This document shows positions 1 through 6,410 of a stretch of 7,037 nucleotides of DNA, piece by piece. The translations under genes were made by a program, and so were the position numbers. The first letter of the stretch is position 1; the number at the start of each line of letters is the position of its first letter. This DNA is from Leptotrichiaceae bacterium. GTDB taxonomy: Bacteria; Fusobacteriota; Fusobacteriia; Fusobacteriales; Leptotrichiaceae. The DNA is taken from contig JAUNKI010000107.1 of NCBI GenBank assembly GCA_030532815.1, forward strand, positions 1-7,037, read 5' to 3'. Under the pieces are notes generated by a model that was not told the DNA's origin, made no database searches, and saw nothing but the letters and a program-made list of their open reading frames with translations.

Positions 1-60
1 ATAGTAAAATATATTATTTTTATATATAATTTATTTTTGCTTATGAAAAAAAATAATATT

Positions 61-77
61 AAAAAACAATGTTTTTT
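61..77. repeat. Small A/T hairpin near the window start
   Basis: AAAAAAC (61-67) pairs with GTTTTTT (71-77) around AAT. It is followed by ATTTTG and could be the tail terminator of a plus-strand gene lying left of the window. The rest of 1-120 is A/T-rich with no gene seen. Confidence 0.3.
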
Positions 78-129
78 ATTTTGTGTCGTCTAAAATATTC
101 ACTTCTATATTATTTAATATAATTCATCA

Positions 130-159
130 TTGACTATAATATTTATTTTATTATATAAT
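130..159 (+). promoter_or_regulatory. Sigma70-type promoter of glnN
   Basis: A -35 box TTGACT (130-135) and a perfect -10 box TATAAT (154-159) are separated by 18 bp. Transcription would start near 166, giving a leader of about 60 nt before the glnN start codon. The leader shows no strong hairpin or recognisable riboswitch. A second TATAAT at 135-140 overlaps the -35 box but has no matching -35 of its own. No repressor site was recognised. Confidence 0.7.
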
Positions 160-210
160 ATCCCATATTAAAAAATTACTTTCCGAAGCAGAACAATCTG
201 AAAACAATAG

Positions 211-217
211 AAAGAGG
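211..217 (+). promoter_or_regulatory. Ribosome binding site of glnN
   Basis: AAAGAGG lies 8 nt upstream of the ATG at 226. It supports that start over the in-frame ATG four codons later (238), which has no purine-rich site at the right distance. Confidence 0.7.
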
Positions 218-225
218 TAAAAAAT

Positions 226-2328
226 ATGGAAAACGCTATGAAAGTATTCGGTGAAAACGTATTTACCGAAAGCAATCTGAAAAAAAGAGTACCTAAAAGT
301 GTATTTAAGGAATTTGAGGCTTCACAGCTCGGAGAGGCACGTTTATCAAAAGAATCTGCCGATGTTATTGCAAATGCCATTAAGGATTGGGCAACAAAAA
401 GAGGAGCTACACATTACTGCCATTGGTTTCAGCCTCTGACAGATCTGACAGCTGAAAAACATGAGTCATTTTTAGAACCCACAGGAGATAAGGACGTTAT
501 TTATAAATTTTCGGGAAGCAGCCTGATTAAAGGAGAGTCTGACGCTTCATCATTTCCCAACGGAGGACTGAGGAGTACATTTGAAGCAAGGGGATATACT
601 GTATGGGATACAAGTTCCTATCCTTTTATAAGAGAAAATAAAAACGGAACTACATTATACATTCCCACAGCATTTATTTCTTTCAGCGGACAGGCTCTTG
701 ATAAAAAGGTTCCCTTATTAAGATCTATGAATTCCGTAGGAAAACAGGCATTAAGAGTATTGAAAGCTTTAGGAAATACTACTGTTAATTATATTTTCAA
801 TACTTTAGGCGTAGAACAGGAATACTTTCTTGTAAGAAGAGATTTATTTGAAAGCAGGGAAGATTTACTCCTGACAGGAAGAACACTATTCGGAGCTCCT
901 GCTCCGAAAGGGCAGGAACTGAGCGATCATTACTATGGAAGAATAAAAAATAAAGTTATAAATTTTATGAGTGATGTGGATGTCGAATTATGGAAACTGG
1001 GTATTCCTTCCAAAACAAGGCATAATGAAGTCGCACCTAATCAGTTTGAAGTTGCTCCGTTATTTTCAAGGGCAAATCTTGCTTCAGACCAGAATCAGAT
1101 AATCATGGAAACCATTGAAAAAACGGCATTGAAACACGATCTTGTCGCACTGCTTCATGAAAAGCCCTTTATAGGTATAAACGGTTCGGGAAAGCATAAT
1201 AACTGGTCTTTAGGAACTGATAACGGAAAAAATCTGTTCAGTCCCGGAAAAGACCCTAAAAACAACAGACAGTTTCTTTTATTTGTTTCTTCGGTAATAG
1301 AAGCCGTAGACAGATATTATCCCCTATTAAGAGCTGTAACTGCATCTGCCACAAATGACCACAGACTTGGAGGGCATGAAGCTCCTCCTGCCATAATATC
1401 CATTTTTCTCGGCGATGAATTAACTGATATCCTTGAAAATATAGCATTAGGGAAAAATAAGCCTATTAACGGTTCAGGAGCGTTAAACTTGGGAATAGAA
1501 GGCATTCTTCCGACTTTAAATACGGATTCGGGAGACAGAAACAGAACATCACCTTTTGCATTTACCGGAAATAAATTTGAATTCAGAATGCCGGGTTCAA
1601 GCTCCACACCTGCAACTACTGCTGCTGCAATAAATTCCATCGTTGCCAAAGTGTTAAGTGAATACGCAGATAAACTCGAAGCTTCTAGTGATATTGACAC
1701 AACAGTCATTGAGATTATTACAAATGCCTATAAAAAGCACGGAAGAATTATATTCAACGGAAACGGATACAGTGAAGAATGGGAAAAAGAAGCTGAAAAA
1801 AGAGGTCTTTCCAATATTACCTCGTCAAATAAAGCATTAAGGGCATTAATTTCTCCTGAAATTATAGACATGTTTGAAGAAACGGGAATGGTCACAAAAG
1901 AAGAAGCTGAAGCCCGTTATTCAGCTTATGCCGAGAGATATGTAACACAATTGACAATAGAATCAAGAGTACTGATTGACATTGCCAACAAACATATACT
2001 TCCTAATGCCGTCAAATATGCCAACATTTTAGCCGATAATATAAATAAGACTGAAAAATTCGGAAAAGAATTTGTAAGTGAGCAGGAAGAACTTTTAAAA
2101 TTTCTTCTCACTAATATAAATCTTATAAGAAAAGAAATAAAATCTCTGGAAAGTGGTATAGAAATCGTAAAATCCGAAAAAGATTTATCAAAACAGACTG
2201 ACTTAGCTGCAGATAAACTGATTTCAGGATTGAAATTACTTAGAAAACCTTGTGACGAAATTGAAAAAGTAACCGATTATTCCACTTGGAAATTACCTAC
2301 TTATAAAGCATTATTATTTAAACTCTAA
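226..2328 (+). CDS. glnN: Type III glutamine synthetase (GSIII)
   Basis: This cytoplasmic enzyme makes glutamine from glutamate, ammonia and ATP. At 700 aa it has the usual GSIII length (about 700-730), far longer than GSI or GSII. The N-terminal GSIII domain shows EPTGDKD (84-90) and GESDASSFPNGG (103-114). The catalytic part follows: GVEQEYF (195-201, metal-binding glutamates), NEVAPNQFEVAP (267-278), GSGKHNNWS (320-328, the glutamate-binding His loop), RLGGHEAPPA (380-389) and FEFRMPGSSSTPA (451-463). The tail after about 560 is helical and ends in the family-typical WKLPTY (688-693) before LLF. All expected active-site blocks are present and the frame is intact. It has its own promoter and terminator, so it is probably monocistronic. 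Leucine codons include a fair number of CTG, matching the tRNA-Leu(CAG) just downstream. Known from the family: GSIII enzymes are dodecamers. Not seen: any PII, GlnR or NtrC site. Confidence 0.97.
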   Translation: MENAMKVFGENVFTESNLKKRVPKSVFKEFEASQLGEARLSKESADVIANAIKDWATKRGATHYCHWFQPLTDLTAEKHESFLEPTGDKDVIYKFSGSSLIKGESDASSFPNGGLRSTFEARGYTVWDTSSYPFIRENKNGTTLYIPTAFISFSGQALDKKVPLLRSMNSVGKQALRVLKALGNTTVNYIFNTLGVEQEYFLVRRDLFESREDLLLTGRTLFGAPAPKGQELSDHYYGRIKNKVINFMSDVDVELWKLGIPSKTRHNEVAPNQFEVAPLFSRANLASDQNQIIMETIEKTALKHDLVALLHEKPFIGINGSGKHNNWSLGTDNGKNLFSPGKDPKNNRQFLLFVSSVIEAVDRYYPLLRAVTASATNDHRLGGHEAPPAIISIFLGDELTDILENIALGKNKPINGSGALNLGIEGILPTLNTDSGDRNRTSPFAFTGNKFEFRMPGSSSTPATTAAAINSIVAKVLSEYADKLEASSDIDTTVIEIITNAYKKHGRIIFNGNGYSEEWEKEAEKRGLSNITSSNKALRALISPEIIDMFEETGMVTKEEAEARYSAYAERYVTQLTIESRVLIDIANKHILPNAVKYANILADNINKTEKFGKEFVSEQEELLKFLLTNINLIRKEIKSLESGIEIVKSEKDLSKQTDLAADKLISGLKLLRKPCDEIEKVTDYSTWKLPTYKALLFKL

Positions 2329-2365
2329 TAATTACAATTATTGAATATAACATATTAGCAGAAAC

Positions 2366-2397
2366 GGCGGTCCTGATTTTTCAGGCTGCTTTTCTTT
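2366..2397 (+). terminator. Intrinsic terminator of glnN
   Basis: The stem pairs GCGG (2367-2370) plus CCTGA (2372-2376) with TCAGG (2381-2385) plus CTGC (2386-2389). It has one bulged T, one G-T pair and a TTTT loop. The T-rich tail TTTTCTTT (2390-2397) follows directly. It lies about 40 nt after the glnN stop codon, the classic arrangement. Confidence 0.85.
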
Positions 2398-2412
2398 ATA
2401 TTATCTTTTTAT

Positions 2413-2435
2413 AATACAGGTATTAAATACCGTAT
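2413..2435. repeat. Short palindrome around GGTATT-A-AATACC
   Basis: GGTATT (2419-2424) and AATACC (2426-2431) form a perfect 6-bp inverted repeat around a single A. If one A is bulged, pairing continues through ATAC/GTAT. It sits between the glnN terminator and the tRNA promoter and belongs to neither. The loop is too small for a good hairpin, so a protein-binding palindrome fits better. Its function is unknown. Confidence 0.4.
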
Positions 2436-2496
2436 ATATAATTCCGATTTTTTATATTTCCAACTGAAATTTAATTCGATTTCATTTCAATTTCAT

Positions 2497-2552
2497 AAAA
2501 AAATAAATTTTTTTATTTTTCCCTTGAATTTTTTTTATAAATATGATATTCT
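2497..2552 (+). promoter_or_regulatory. Promoter of tRNA-Leu with UP-like A/T tract
   Basis: The -35 box TTGAAT (2524-2529) is 17 bp from TATTCT (2547-2552), which carries an extended -10 TG at 2544-2545. The predicted start near 2559 lies just ahead of the mature tRNA 5' end. Directly upstream of the -35, 2497-2520 is a run of A then T tracts resembling an UP element, as is common at stable-RNA promoters. The same tract can fold into a 9-bp A/T hairpin (2499-2507 with 2512-2520), which I think is incidental. Confidence 0.55.
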
Positions 2553-2563
2553 AATATAGTTGA

Positions 2564-2648
2564 GCGAGTGTGGTGGAACGGTAGACACGCTGTTTTCAGG
2601 GAGCAGTGGACTCAGTCCGTGTGGGTTCAAATCCCACCACTCGCACCA
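2564..2648 (+). tRNA. tRNA-Leu, anticodon CAG, with encoded CCA
   Basis: This is a class II tRNA of 85 nt. The acceptor stem GCGAGTG (2564-2570) pairs fully with CACTCGC (2638-2644), followed by discriminator A and CCA (2646-2648). The D-arm contains GTG...CAC around GGTAGA. The anticodon stem CTGTT/AGCAG holds the loop TTCAGGG with anticodon CAG at 2597-2599, which reads CUG. The long variable arm has stem GGAC/GTCC. The T-arm is GTGGG-TTCAAAT-CCCAC. The discriminator A and long variable arm fit leucine. It has its own promoter. The hairpin at 2756-2783 is the first plausible terminator downstream, about 110 nt away, so the precursor would need 3' trimming. Confidence 0.97.
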
Positions 2649-2755
2649 TGAAGTCCCACATAAAAATAATAGTTAATACAGTAATAAATATGATTTCAGA
2701 TACGGAAAAATCAATTTTTACGTAGATATATAAATAAATTCAGAATATATAAAAT

Positions 2756-2790
2756 CAAAAAGAGCTTTAACCGGCTCTTTTTGTTATTTT
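2756..2790 (+). terminator. Terminator ending rightward transcription
   Basis: CAAAAAGAGC (2756-2765) pairs with GCTCTTTTTG (2774-2783) around an 8-nt loop containing TTTAACC. The T-rich sequence TTATTTT follows on the plus strand. It would stop plus-strand transcripts from the tRNA, and its A/T flanks also allow use from the minus strand. Together with the next hairpin it insulates the convergent junction with typA. Confidence 0.75.
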
Positions 2791-2795
2791 CTGAT

Positions 2796-2837
2796 GAAAA
2801 ACAAAACAGATAATATATAACCGATATTATCTGTTTT
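2796..2837 (-). terminator. Terminator of typA
   Basis: A perfect 14-bp stem pairs 2803-2816 with 2824-2837 around a 7-nt loop. It begins 10 nt after the typA stop codon. On the minus strand the stem's terminal TTTT runs into GTTTTTC, providing the U-rich tail. The stem is mostly A/T with CAG/CTG in the lower half. Because it is near-symmetrical it may also work as a backup for plus-strand transcripts. Confidence 0.8.
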
Positions 2838-2847
2838 ATTATACTTA

Positions 2848-4662
2848 TTAACTTTTTGAGTTTTCATGTTTCTTTCTTTCAATGCCGCTTAAATATTTTT
2901 TTCTCAGCCTTATATTATTAGGTGTTATTTCCACCAGTTCATCGTCAGCAATATATTCTAAAGCCAGTTCCAGAGTAAATTCCTTAGGCGGAGCCAGTTT
3001 CAATGCATCATCACTTCCTGCGGCTCTCATATTCGTAAGTTTTTTCCCTTTGCATACATTTACTACAAGGTCATTTTCCCGTGAGTGTTCGCCGACTATC
3101 ATTCCTTCATAAACTTCAACTCCCGGACCGATAAATAATATTCCTCTCGGCTGCAGGTTATTCAATGAATATCCTATGCTTGTACCCTGTTCCAAAGCTA
3201 TAAGTACACCTTTTCTTCTTCCCGTAACATCTCCTTTGTACGGTTCATATTCAAAAAATGAATGATTTAATATTCCTGTTCCCCTTGTTTCCGTTAAAAA
3301 TTCATTTCTAAAGCCGATAAGTCCTCGTGAAGGTACTTTAAATTCCAGTCTTGTATATCCGTCACTTCCCTGAACCATATTCAGCATTTCTCCTTTTCTC
3401 AAGCCCAGCTTTTCAATCACTGTGCCTACAAATTCATCAGCAACATCTATTACGGCAAGTTCAACAGGTTCCATTTTCATACCCTTTTCCTCTTTATAAA
3501 TAACTTCAGGTTTTGATACTGCCACTTCGTATCCTTCACGCCTCATATTTTCAAGTAATATGGATAACTGAAGCTCTCCTCTTCCTTTTACTATAAAAGC
3601 ATCGGGAGAATCGGTCATTTCAAGACGCATACTTACATTATGATTTACTTCCTTTGTAAGCCTTTCCAGAAGATTTCTTGAAGTGATGTACTTACCGTCT
3701 TTTCCTGCAAAAGGAGAATCATTTACAATAAAAGTCATTGCCAATGTCGGCTCATCTATGTCAATTAGCGGTAATGCACGGGGGTTTTCCCTTTCAGCAA
3801 CAGTTTCTCCTATATCTATTTTATCAATTCCCCCAATAGTAATAATGTCCCCTGCAAGAGCTTCTTCCATTTCTATTTTTTTCAGACCGTCGTATCCGTA
3901 TATTCTTGAAATTTTCCCGTTTACAAGCTCCCCGTTTCTTTTTATTAATACTATATCCTGATTTTTCCTCGCTTTTCCGTTATAAATTCTCCCTGTACCG
4001 AGTTTTCCTACATATTCATCATATTCAGTATTTGTAATAAGAATCTGAAGGGGTTCATTTTCATTTCCGTCAGGGTCATCTACATGTTTTAAAATCATAT
4101 CATACAAAGGCTTCATATCCTTATTTTCATCTTCAATATTGATTTTTGCAAATCCGTTTTTTGCAGATGCATACACTACGGGAAAATCAAGCTGCAAGTC
4201 ATTTGCTCCCAAATCTACAAATAAATCAAATACCGTATCCACAACTCCGTCAGGATCCGAATTAGGCCTGTCTATTTTATTTATTACTACAATAGGTCTA
4301 AGTCCATGCTCAAGTGCCTGCTTTAAAACATATTTTGTCTGCGGCATGACACCTTCAAAGGCATCTACAAGTAATAATACGGAATCTACCATTTTCAGTA
4401 TTCTCTGTACTTCTCCTCCGAAATCCGCATGTCCCGGTGTATCTACTATATTAATTTTATATTCATTATAATAAATGGAAGCATTTTTAGAAAAAATCGT
4501 AATTCCTCTTTCTCTTTCCAAATCATTACTGTCCATTACCCTTTCGCTTACTTTTTCATGTTCTGCAAATGTTCCTGCCTGTTTTAACAGTGCATCCACT
4601 AAAGTAGTTTTTCCGTGATCAACGTGTGCGATAATTGCTATATTTTTTATTTTATTACTCAT
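2848..4662 (-). CDS. typA: Ribosome-associated translational GTPase TypA/BipA
   Basis: A GTPase of the EF-G/LepA superfamily that binds the 70S ribosome. In studied bacteria it supports ribosome assembly, growth in the cold and stress responses. The length, 604 aa, is normal for the family. The G domain is complete: G1 AHVDHGKTT (12-20), G2 threonine in RGITI (52-56), G3 DTPGHAD (74-80), G4 NKID (128-131) and G5 SAK (166-168). A beta-barrel domain II follows (about 200-290), then EF-G-like domains III and V (about 305-480) with VKGRGELQL (358-366) and the TypA hallmark [13 protein letters not shown] (443-455). The TypA-specific C-terminal domain runs to the end with GEHSRENDL (524-532) and a basic tail. 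The start is supported by AAAGGAG (4668-4674), 5 nt upstream. It has its own promoter and terminator and is probably transcribed alone. Confidence 0.98.
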   Translation of the reverse strand: MSNKIKNIAIIAHVDHGKTTLVDALLKQAGTFAEHEKVSERVMDSNDLERERGITIFSKNASIYYNEYKINIVDTPGHADFGGEVQRILKMVDSVLLLVDAFEGVMPQTKYVLKQALEHGLRPIVVINKIDRPNSDPDGVVDTVFDLFVDLGANDLQLDFPVVYASAKNGFAKINIEDENKDMKPLYDMILKHVDDPDGNENEPLQILITNTEYDEYVGKLGTGRIYNGKARKNQDIVLIKRNGELVNGKISRIYGYDGLKKIEMEEALAGDIITIGGIDKIDIGETVAERENPRALPLIDIDEPTLAMTFIVNDSPFAGKDGKYITSRNLLERLTKEVNHNVSMRLEMTDSPDAFIVKGRGELQLSILLENMRREGYEVAVSKPEVIYKEEKGMKMEPVELAVIDVADEFVGTVIEKLGLRKGEMLNMVQGSDGYTRLEFKVPSRGLIGFRNEFLTETRGTGILNHSFFEYEPYKGDVTGRRKGVLIALEQGTSIGYSLNNLQPRGILFIGPGVEVYEGMIVGEHSRENDLVVNVCKGKKLTNMRAAGSDDALKLAPPKEFTLELALEYIADDELVEITPNNIRLRKKYLSGIERKKHENSKS

Positions 4663-4692
4663 TTTTGCTCCTTTATTTATTTCATAGGTGCT

Positions 4693-4722
4693 ATTATAGC
4701 ATAATTTCGGAAAAACTGTAAA
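4693..4722 (-). promoter_or_regulatory. Extended -10 promoter of typA
   Basis: On the minus strand, -10 TATAAT (4693-4698) is preceded by TGC (4699-4701), giving a perfect extended -10. The -35 box TTTACA (4717-4722) matches five of six consensus bases at 18-bp spacing. The start would fall near 4686, leaving a leader of about 24 nt with room only for the AAAGGAG ribosome site. Confidence 0.8.
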
Positions 4723-4762
4723 CTTATTTTTTAATTCATTCCAAATTCCAAACTTTCTTTCC

Positions 4763-4786
4763 GTGAGGGTTCATCATCGCCCTCAC
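4763..4786. repeat. GC-rich hairpin GTGAGGG/CCCTCAC
   Basis: GTGAGGG (4763-4769) and CCCTCAC (4780-4786) form a perfect 7-bp stem with a 10-nt loop. The stem is much richer in G/C than its surroundings. No T-run follows on either strand, so an intrinsic terminator is unlikely. It lies 17 bp from element E1 and could be part of the same repeat unit. Confidence 0.65.
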
Positions 4787-4803
4787 ACTCCTACTATCGG
4801 CTA

Positions 4804-4916
4804 CAAAATTTTTTAACACTCAAAAATATTCATTATGCTTAGAAAACAGCAAACTCGCTTCGCTCAGACAACTGTTTTCCCGAGCAGCATAATTCATATT
4901 TTTTCGCAAAATTTTG
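4804..4916 (-). repeat. Long-stem inverted repeat element E1
   Basis: An imperfect palindrome of about 113 bp. Paired blocks, from outside in, are CAAAA/TTTTG at the ends, AAAAATA (4822-4828) with TATTTTT (4897-4903), ATTATGCT (4832-4839) with AGCATAAT (4886-4893), and GAAAACAG (4842-4849) with CTGTTTTC (4872-4879). The apex holds CTCGCTTCGCTC (4854-4865). Read on the minus strand it shares its end motifs with element E2: CATTCAAAATTTT then GCG and an A-run at one end, ATTTTTGAG then TTA and AAAATTTTG at the other. I see no coding frame of useful length and no terminator-like T-run after the stem. Confidence 0.75.
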
Positions 4917-4946
4917 AATGCCGAAATTCTAACTTTTATTTTAGTT

Positions 4947-5006
4947 TTACATTTCTACTATTATTAAAATTTCACTATCCTTTCGTTTAAAAGTCATTTC
5001 TTCCAT
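4947..5006 (-). CDS. Possible 19-codon small ORF between the two repeat elements
   Basis: An ATG at 5004-5006 opens a 19-codon frame starting MEEMTFKRKD and ending IIVEM, with TAA at 4947-4949. GAAGGGA lies 7 nt upstream of the ATG and could act as a ribosome site. The peptide is charged at the start and hydrophobic at the end. It resembles no family I recognise. It occupies most of the gap between inverted elements E1 and E2, so it may be a remnant of a longer gene or a chance frame. No promoter of its own was seen. It would have to be reached by readthrough from the lipoprotein gene. Confidence 0.2.
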   Translation of the reverse strand: MEEMTFKRKDSEILIIVEM

Positions 5007-5017
5007 TTTTAGTTCCC

Positions 5018-5131
5018 TTCAACATTCAAATTTTACTGCGTGAAAAATGCAAAGAGTGAGCGTCGTAAAAACATCCTTTTTGTTTTTACAGCGAACGGGC
5101 ATTTTTGAGCTTTAGTAAAATTTGTGTTGAA
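5018..5131 (+). repeat. Long-stem inverted repeat element E2
   Basis: A 114-bp imperfect palindrome. Paired blocks are TTCAACA (5018-5024) with TGTTGAA (5125-5131), CAAATTTTACT (5027-5037) with AGTAAAATTTG (5114-5124), AAAAATGC (5043-5050) with GCATTTTT (5099-5106), and GTAAAAAC (5065-5072) with GTTTTTAC (5082-5089). The apex loop is 9 nt. The stem blocks are perfect and the joints between them are unpaired. Read on the plus strand, its ends match those of E1 read on the minus strand, so the two are related copies in opposite orientation. No T-run follows the stem, which argues against a simple terminator. Confidence 0.85.
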
Positions 5132-5146
5132 TCGTTTTTTTGCTAA

Positions 5147-5212
5147 GCTTTTTTTCCAAAAAAAGCGTGAAAAACAGTTTTTTGGTCCAACCTTTTTTAC
5201 AAAAAAGTTCGG
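5147..5212 (-). terminator. A/T hairpin cluster after the lipoprotein gene
   Basis: Two tight hairpins lie here on the minus strand, the first starting about 11 nt after the lipoprotein stop codon. The first pairs 5187-5198 with 5201-5212 (CC and six A/T pairs, one mismatch, 2-nt spacer). The second pairs GC plus a 7-T run (5147-5155) with a 7-A run plus GC (5158-5166). A third, AAAAA-CAG-TTTTT, sits between them. T-runs lie within the arms rather than after the stem, so these are weak or unusual terminators. No other candidate ends this transcript. Confidence 0.45.
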
Positions 5213-5223
5213 ATATATTTTTT

Positions 5224-6213
5224 CTATTTATCTTCAGTAAATACAGCTTTTTTTAATATTTCTTCAGGAATTTCTATTTTAAGAAATTCCATATTTTTTC
5301 TGTTTATTTCTATTTTCAGATTTTTTATTGTTTCAATAGGAATTTCCGAAGGATTTTTTCCATTTTTCAATATTTCCACTGCTATTTCTCCTGCTCTGTA
5401 CCCTATATCATAATCAGTCGTCCCTTGAGAAATCAGCCCTCCCCTGTCAGAATAAACATCACTTGTAGCAAAAACAGGTACTCTGCCGTTATTCAGAATA
5501 TCAAGTAATGTAGGAAAATATGAAGAAATTGTATTATCCTGTATTGCATAAAAAATATCCGCCTGCTTTGAAATTATATTTGCCGCTGCAACAAGCTCTG
5601 TACCGTTTGTTATTGCTTTTTCAATGATTTCAAATCCTCTTTCAGGAGCCAATTTTTTTAGATTATTCAATTCGGAAACCGAATTCTGTTCAGATGAATT
5701 ATAAATTATACCGATTTTCTTCGCTTTCGGAAATATTTGTTTCATCAACTCAAGATTTTCATTAATCGGAGCTGCTCCGCTCGTTCCCGTAATATTTGCA
5801 ATGCCTTCCAGTCCTGCACCTTTAGGATCCGTAACTGCAGCTATGACAATAGGGATATCCTTTATCTGATTTTTTGCCGCCTGAGATGTCGGAGTAGTTA
5901 TTGCATACACCAAATCTTTTTTATCCGCTGAAAATTGCTGCATTATTAATGTCTGTGTAGGTATTTCCCCATTGGCAATCTTATCATCAAATGACGCTTT
6001 TATTCCTGCTTTTTCCAAAGCATCCTTAAATCCCTGTTTAGCCGAATTTAACGCCGGATGATCAACTATCTGGGATATCCCTATTTTGTAAATTTTTTCT
6101 TCAACTTGAGTCTTCTCAACTTTCTTCTCTTTTTTATTTCCGCTTTCTCCACATGACAGTAGCATGCCTCCTAACATACCGAATAACAGTACACCTCTCA
6201 TAATTGTTTTCAT
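5224..6213 (-). CDS. ABC transporter substrate-binding lipoprotein, TrpX/ABC_sub_bind type
   Basis: This is a membrane-anchored solute-binding protein of the COG2984 / ABC_sub_bind family, in which the studied member TrpX serves tryptophan uptake. It has 329 aa, normal for the family. The N-terminus is a lipoprotein signal: basic MKTIMR, a hydrophobic stretch, then lipobox LLSC with the acylated cysteine at 21. A charged Lys/Glu linker follows (about 27-40). The periplasmic-binding fold starts at YKIGISQIVDHPALN (42-56) and shows family-typical blocks around ITTPTSQAA (105-113), PIVIAAVTDPKGAGL (121-135), IGIIYNSSEQNS (167-178) and GGLISQGTTDYDIGYRAG (258-275). The start is supported by AAGGAGGA (6221-6228), 7 nt upstream. 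No permease or ATPase gene lies beside it on either side within this window. The substrate is inferred only from family membership and could be another aromatic or small solute. Confidence 0.9.
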   Translation of the reverse strand: MKTIMRGVLLFGMLGGMLLSCGESGNKKEKKVEKTQVEEKIYKIGISQIVDHPALNSAKQGFKDALEKAGIKASFDDKIANGEIPTQTLIMQQFSADKKDLVYAITTPTSQAAKNQIKDIPIVIAAVTDPKGAGLEGIANITGTSGAAPINENLELMKQIFPKAKKIGIIYNSSEQNSVSELNNLKKLAPERGFEIIEKAITNGTELVAAANIISKQADIFYAIQDNTISSYFPTLLDILNNGRVPVFATSDVYSDRGGLISQGTTDYDIGYRAGEIAVEILKNGKNPSEIPIETIKNLKIEINRKNMEFLKIEIPEEILKKAVFTEDK

Positions 6214-6250
6214 TTGAATTTCCTCCTTGAATAATTTTTGATTTTATTTA

Positions 6251-6259
6251 ATTATAGCA
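6251..6259 (-). promoter_or_regulatory. Extended -10 promoter of the lipoprotein gene
   Basis: TGCTATAAT on the minus strand is a perfect extended -10. No good -35 box is seen at 16-18 bp, which extended -10 promoters can tolerate. The predicted start near 6244 leaves a leader of about 30 nt. That is too short for a T-box or riboswitch, so any control by amino acid supply would have to act at the promoter. Confidence 0.65.
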
Positions 6260-6410
6260 TATTTTGCTACATTTTTCCGTATTTAATAAAGTATATTTTA
6301 ATTATTTTTTTCTTTTTTTATTTAATCTTTTAATATTTTATCCATATTTTTTATTATTAATTATATTATATTTTCTCCCTTTTATAACCGATTTTTCTAT
6401 TTTTATTTTC

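Larger units (their letters stand above)
4723..5223. other. Repeat-rich intergenic region between the lipoprotein gene and typA
   Basis: About 500 bp contain no convincing full-length gene but are packed with inverted repeats. From low to high coordinate these are a GC-rich hairpin (4763-4786), long-stem element E1 (4804-4916), a 19-codon open frame on the minus strand (4947-5006), long-stem element E2 (5018-5131) and a cluster of A/T hairpins just after the lipoprotein gene (5147-5212). The density of paired structure is far above that of the other gaps in this window. The listed elements are annotated separately. Confidence 0.7.

Noticed and set aside
1317..1709. A 130-codon antisense open frame opposite glnN
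   Set aside because: It lies wholly inside the conserved glnN catalytic region, has no ribosome site, and reads as the reverse shadow of the glnN codons.
4139..4471. A 110-codon plus-strand open frame opposite typA
   Set aside because: It overlaps the conserved G domain of typA, and its Ser/Thr/Phe-rich translation is typical of an antisense shadow.
4736..4777. A 13-codon minus-strand frame reading MMNPHGKKVWNLE
   Set aside because: It is too short to support, and its start region is part of the GC-rich hairpin, which explains the sequence better.
4804..5131. A CRISPR array
   Set aside because: The two elements are inverted and diverged, not regularly spaced identical direct repeats, and no cas gene is present.
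5018..5131. E2 as a simple intrinsic terminator of the lipoprotein gene
   Set aside because: The stem is far longer than a terminator, lacks a following T-run on either strand, and matches E1, which points to a repeat element.
6214..6250. A T-box or riboswitch controlling the TrpX-like lipoprotein gene
   Set aside because: The predicted leader is only about 30 nt, with no T-box motif or terminator.
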